17,742 nt of DNA from Dehalococcoidia bacterium (GTDB taxonomy: Bacteria; Chloroflexota; Dehalococcoidia; Tepidiformales; Tepidiformaceae), in contig VXRS01000294.1 of NCBI GenBank assembly GCA_009838385.1, forward strand, positions 1-17,742. The letters run 5' to 3'. The notes beneath the pieces are model-generated. The model did no database searches. It was not told the origin of the DNA and was given only the letters and a program-made list of their open reading frames with translations. The position numbers and the translations under genes are program-made. This document shows, piece after piece, positions 16,049 to 17,742 of the stretch; positions within the stretch are counted from its first letter, which is position 1, and every line of letters begins with the position of its first letter.

Positions 16049-16065
16049 GGGGGACGGTGTCCCCC
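16049..16065 (+). promoter_or_regulatory. Leader hairpin just before the lipoprotein ribosome-binding site
   Basis: GGGGGAC (16049-16055), loop GGT, GTCCCCC (16059-16065) form a perfect 7-bp GC stem in the predicted 5' leader, five bases ahead of GGAGG (16070-16074). An upstream CCCCC run (near 16030-16034) could pair with the first arm instead, giving two alternative folds. It may modulate translation or be a second operator. Nothing identifies a known riboswitch class. Confidence 0.35.
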
Positions 16066-16080
16066 GCCTGGAGGTTGCGG

Positions 16081-16818
16081 ATGCGGCGCGCGCTCGGGGC
16101 GCTCCTGCTGGCCGTGGCGTCGCTGCCGTTCCTGGCCTCCTGCGGCGGCGCGGAGCCCGTGGTGATCGCCACCACGGGCGACTACCATCCGTTCAACTTC
16201 ATCACCGACGAGGGCGCGATCGACGGCTTCGAACGCGAGCTCGGCGACGAGCTCTGCCGGCGCGCGGGGTTCGAGTGCGAGTGGGTGCTGCACGAGTGGG
16301 AGACGCTCATCCCGGACCTCATGGCCGAGCGCTTCGACGTCATCCTCGCCGGCATGAGCATCACCGCCGAACGGGAGGCGCTGCTCGACTTCACGGACGC
16401 CTACTACCCGCCTCGCCCCTCTGTGTACCTGGCGAGAGCGGGCGAGGGCGAGGAGGCGCTGGGGGGCAGGCTCGGCGTCACCGAGCACACGATCTACTCT
16501 GGCTACCTGGAGGGGCAGGGCGTCGCCTACGTGCCGCTCGCCGGGGCGGTCGACGCTGCCGGGGCGGTGCTGGCCGGCCAGGTGGACGCCGTGCTCGTCG
16601 ACCACGGCTACGCGGTGGCGAAGCTCGCCGAGCACGCGGGGCGGCTCGAGGCGGTCGGTCCGGAGGTGCGGCTCGACGGCGGCCTCGGCATGGGCGTGCG
16701 CACGGGGAGCGAGCTGCTGGGCGTGTTCAACGAGGCGCTCGACGCGATGAAGGCCGACGGGACCCTGAACGCGCTGATCCGCCGCTGGCTGGGCGAGGAG
16801 GCGGCGACCTTCGAGTAG
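16081..16818 (+). CDS. Solute-binding lipoprotein, family 3 (amino-acid ABC transporter type)
   Basis: 245 residues from ATG with GGAGG 7 bases upstream. The signal peptide is MRRALGALLLAVASLPF followed by lipobox L-A-S-C21, so the protein should be anchored to the outer face of the membrane after lipidation of Cys21. The mature part matches the periplasmic binding protein family 3 fold: GDYHPFNFI, then IDGFERELGDELCRRAGF near the start, the signature RFDVILAGMSITAEREALLDFTDAYY, then a second-lobe region LAGQVDAVLVDHGYA and the end segment ALDAMKADGTLNALIRRWLG. It would bind an amino acid or similar polar solute for an ABC importer. Length is normal for the family. No permease or ATPase gene lies next to it, so the partner must be elsewhere. 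An upstream extension of the frame is ignored because the signal peptide fixes the start. Confidence 0.92.
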   Translation: MRRALGALLLAVASLPFLASCGGAEPVVIATTGDYHPFNFITDEGAIDGFERELGDELCRRAGFECEWVLHEWETLIPDLMAERFDVILAGMSITAEREALLDFTDAYYPPRPSVYLARAGEGEEALGGRLGVTEHTIYSGYLEGQGVAYVPLAGAVDAAGAVLAGQVDAVLVDHGYAVAKLAEHAGRLEAVGPEVRLDGGLGMGVRTGSELLGVFNEALDAMKADGTLNALIRRWLGEEAATFE

Positions 16819-16857
16819 CGGGCGTGTTTTCCCTGCCTGGGTGGCAGCGGGTCCGGG

Positions 16858-17730
16858 TCAGCCAGCGGCATCGCCGAACGGACGCGGTGTGGGCCCGTCG
16901 CGGAAGGGGCGGGCGGCGCCGCCAGCGACGGCGGCCCAGCCGTTCCCGAGCGGCCCCTCGCGCTCGATCAGCGCGCGATGCGAGACCCGCAGCGGCAGGT
17001 CGACGCCGGCGCGGCGCAGCTCCCGGCGCGCGACGCCGAGGAAGTGGTGGGCGGCGAGCTCGTCCTCGAAGACCACCAGCACGTCGGGGCGCAGCCCGTG
17101 GTCGTCGGTGGGGCGCGGGGTGGCGTAGTAGCGCAGGTAGGGCGCGAGGCGCGCGGCCATCGTGGAGGGCCGGACGGCGCGGCGCTCCCACTCGAGGAAG
17201 AACGCCCATGGCTTTCCGTCGCGGCGCAGCAGGCCGAAGGCGTCGGGGTGCACCGAGTGGAGCGCTCCGTCGTGGCGGAAGTAGCGCGAGGCGCGGTGGG
17301 GCGGGTCGAGCTGGACCAGATCCCAGCCCTCCGTGCGGGCCTGCCCGGCGAGCGCGGCGAGGAAGCCGTGCACGGCGGAGGTGTGGGCGAGGTTGCGCAG
17401 CAGCTGGCGGCTGCGGCGGCCGCGGACGTTGCGCCAGGTGAGCGGGGCCTCGCGGTCGAAGGGCTCGGCGCTCCAGCGCCGCCGCGCATCCGCCGCCGCC
17501 GCGCGGTCGCGGCGCGCGAGCAGGGTGAGCCCGTCCTCGCTGAGCGCCAGGCGTCCGCCGGGGCCGTGGGCGCGGACGAGGCCGAGACCCTCGAGGCGGT
17601 GGAGCAGGCCCGAGAGGCGGGTGCGCCCCACGCCCAGCAGCGCGCCCAGGTGCTCGCGCGCGATCCAGGGCCAGCCGGAGAGCGCGTCGAGGAGGCGCTT
17701 CTCCGCCGGGGTGAGCAGGGAGGGAAGCAT
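16858..17730 (-). CDS. Replication-relaxation family protein (Replic_Relax-like), start possibly beyond the window
   Basis: 290 residues from ATG at 17730; the frame stays open to the right edge (four more codons), so the true start may lie outside. Residues 5-70 form a winged HTH: LTPAEKRLLDALSGWPWI, then LGVGRTRLSGLLHRLEGLGL. The middle has L-A-H-T-S-A-V-H-G-F-L (113-123), V-H-P-D-A-F-G-L-L and FFLEWERRAVRPSTMAARL, then LAPYLRYY. This is the pattern of the replication-relaxation family found on plasmids, conjugative elements and actinobacterial or chloroflexotal chromosomes, which is thought to act in replication initiation or mobilisation. The last 30 residues are Gly/Ala/Pro-rich. The gene converges on the lipoprotein gene with 39 bases between stops; a small stem CTGCC/GGCAG (16833-16847) lies there without a T tract. 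Confidence 0.75.
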   Translation of the reverse strand: MLPSLLTPAEKRLLDALSGWPWIAREHLGALLGVGRTRLSGLLHRLEGLGLVRAHGPGGRLALSEDGLTLLARRDRAAAADARRRWSAEPFDREAPLTWRNVRGRRSRQLLRNLAHTSAVHGFLAALAGQARTEGWDLVQLDPPHRASRYFRHDGALHSVHPDAFGLLRRDGKPWAFFLEWERRAVRPSTMAARLAPYLRYYATPRPTDDHGLRPDVLVVFEDELAAHHFLGVARRELRRAGVDLPLRVSHRALIEREGPLGNGWAAVAGGAARPFRDGPTPRPFGDAAG

Positions 17731-17742
17731 CCAGGGCGGGCC

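Noticed and set aside
15409..16080. N-terminal extension of the lipoprotein frame
   Set aside because: The signal peptide and lipobox require the ATG at 16081, which has a good ribosome-binding site. The extension is antisense to the HTH regulator.
1..17742. CRISPR arrays, tRNA or rRNA genes, insertion sequences
   Set aside because: I saw no regularly spaced repeats, no tRNA-like cloverleaf or rRNA-like stretch, and no transposase frame apart from the serine recombinase.

Overview
The window is 17.7 kb of very GC-rich bacterial DNA (about 70 percent in most lines I sampled) with strong G/C third-position bias. No rRNA, tRNA or other taxonomic marker is present. The large serine recombinase with its divergent helix-turn-helix cluster, the Uma2 nuclease and the replication-relaxation protein fit a high-GC Chloroflexota or deep-branching Actinomycetota lineage. 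That placement is an inference from general familiarity with such gene sets and is not proven here.

Layout. (1) 1-1235, minus strand: the N-terminal 411 codons of a large serine recombinase that runs off the left edge. (2) 1469-2549, plus strand: a divergent, tightly packed cluster of a small unknown protein and three small helix-turn-helix (HTH) proteins, two of them diverged paralogues. (3) 2628-3185: a Uma2-family PD-(D/E)XK protein. (4) 3186-3683: about 500 bp with no convincing gene; near its right end a good -10 box sits inside a perfect inverted repeat. (5) 3684-10249, plus strand: a restriction-modification operon resembling type III or BPTD_3080-type systems. Gene 1 is a superfamily 2 helicase plus PD-(D/E)XK nuclease whose C-terminus carries an intact MNT nucleotidyltransferase (MntA-like antitoxin) domain in the same reading frame. 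Gene 2 is a HEPN toxin (HepT-like, RX4HXY). Gene 3 is a 955-residue DNA methyltransferase. The three genes overlap by a few bases each. (6) 10307-15277, minus strand: a 1656-residue P-loop NTPase with a possible nuclease-like N-terminus and about 1200 residues of unassigned, probably helical C-terminus, resembling the architecture of antiviral STAND (Avs) proteins. It is noticeably less GC-rich than its neighbours. (7) 15586-16818: an HTH regulator and an orphan solute-binding lipoprotein, divergently transcribed from a symmetric intergenic region with a 12-bp palindrome. (8) 16858-17730, minus strand: a replication-relaxation family protein that may start beyond the right edge.

Interpretation. 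The centre (about 2.6-15.3 kb) looks like a defence island. Recombinase and replication-relaxation genes on the two sides hint at a mobile or integrated element, although neither element end is visible. The most interesting point is the wiring of the restriction operon. A HepT/MntA toxin-antitoxin pair sits between the restriction and modification genes, with the antitoxin enzyme covalently joined to the restriction subunit. If MntA neutralises HepT by AMPylation, as in characterised HepT/MntA pairs, then loss or inactivation of the restriction protein could free the toxin. That would couple restriction, self-protection and a suicide response in one transcript. This is a hypothesis from architecture only.
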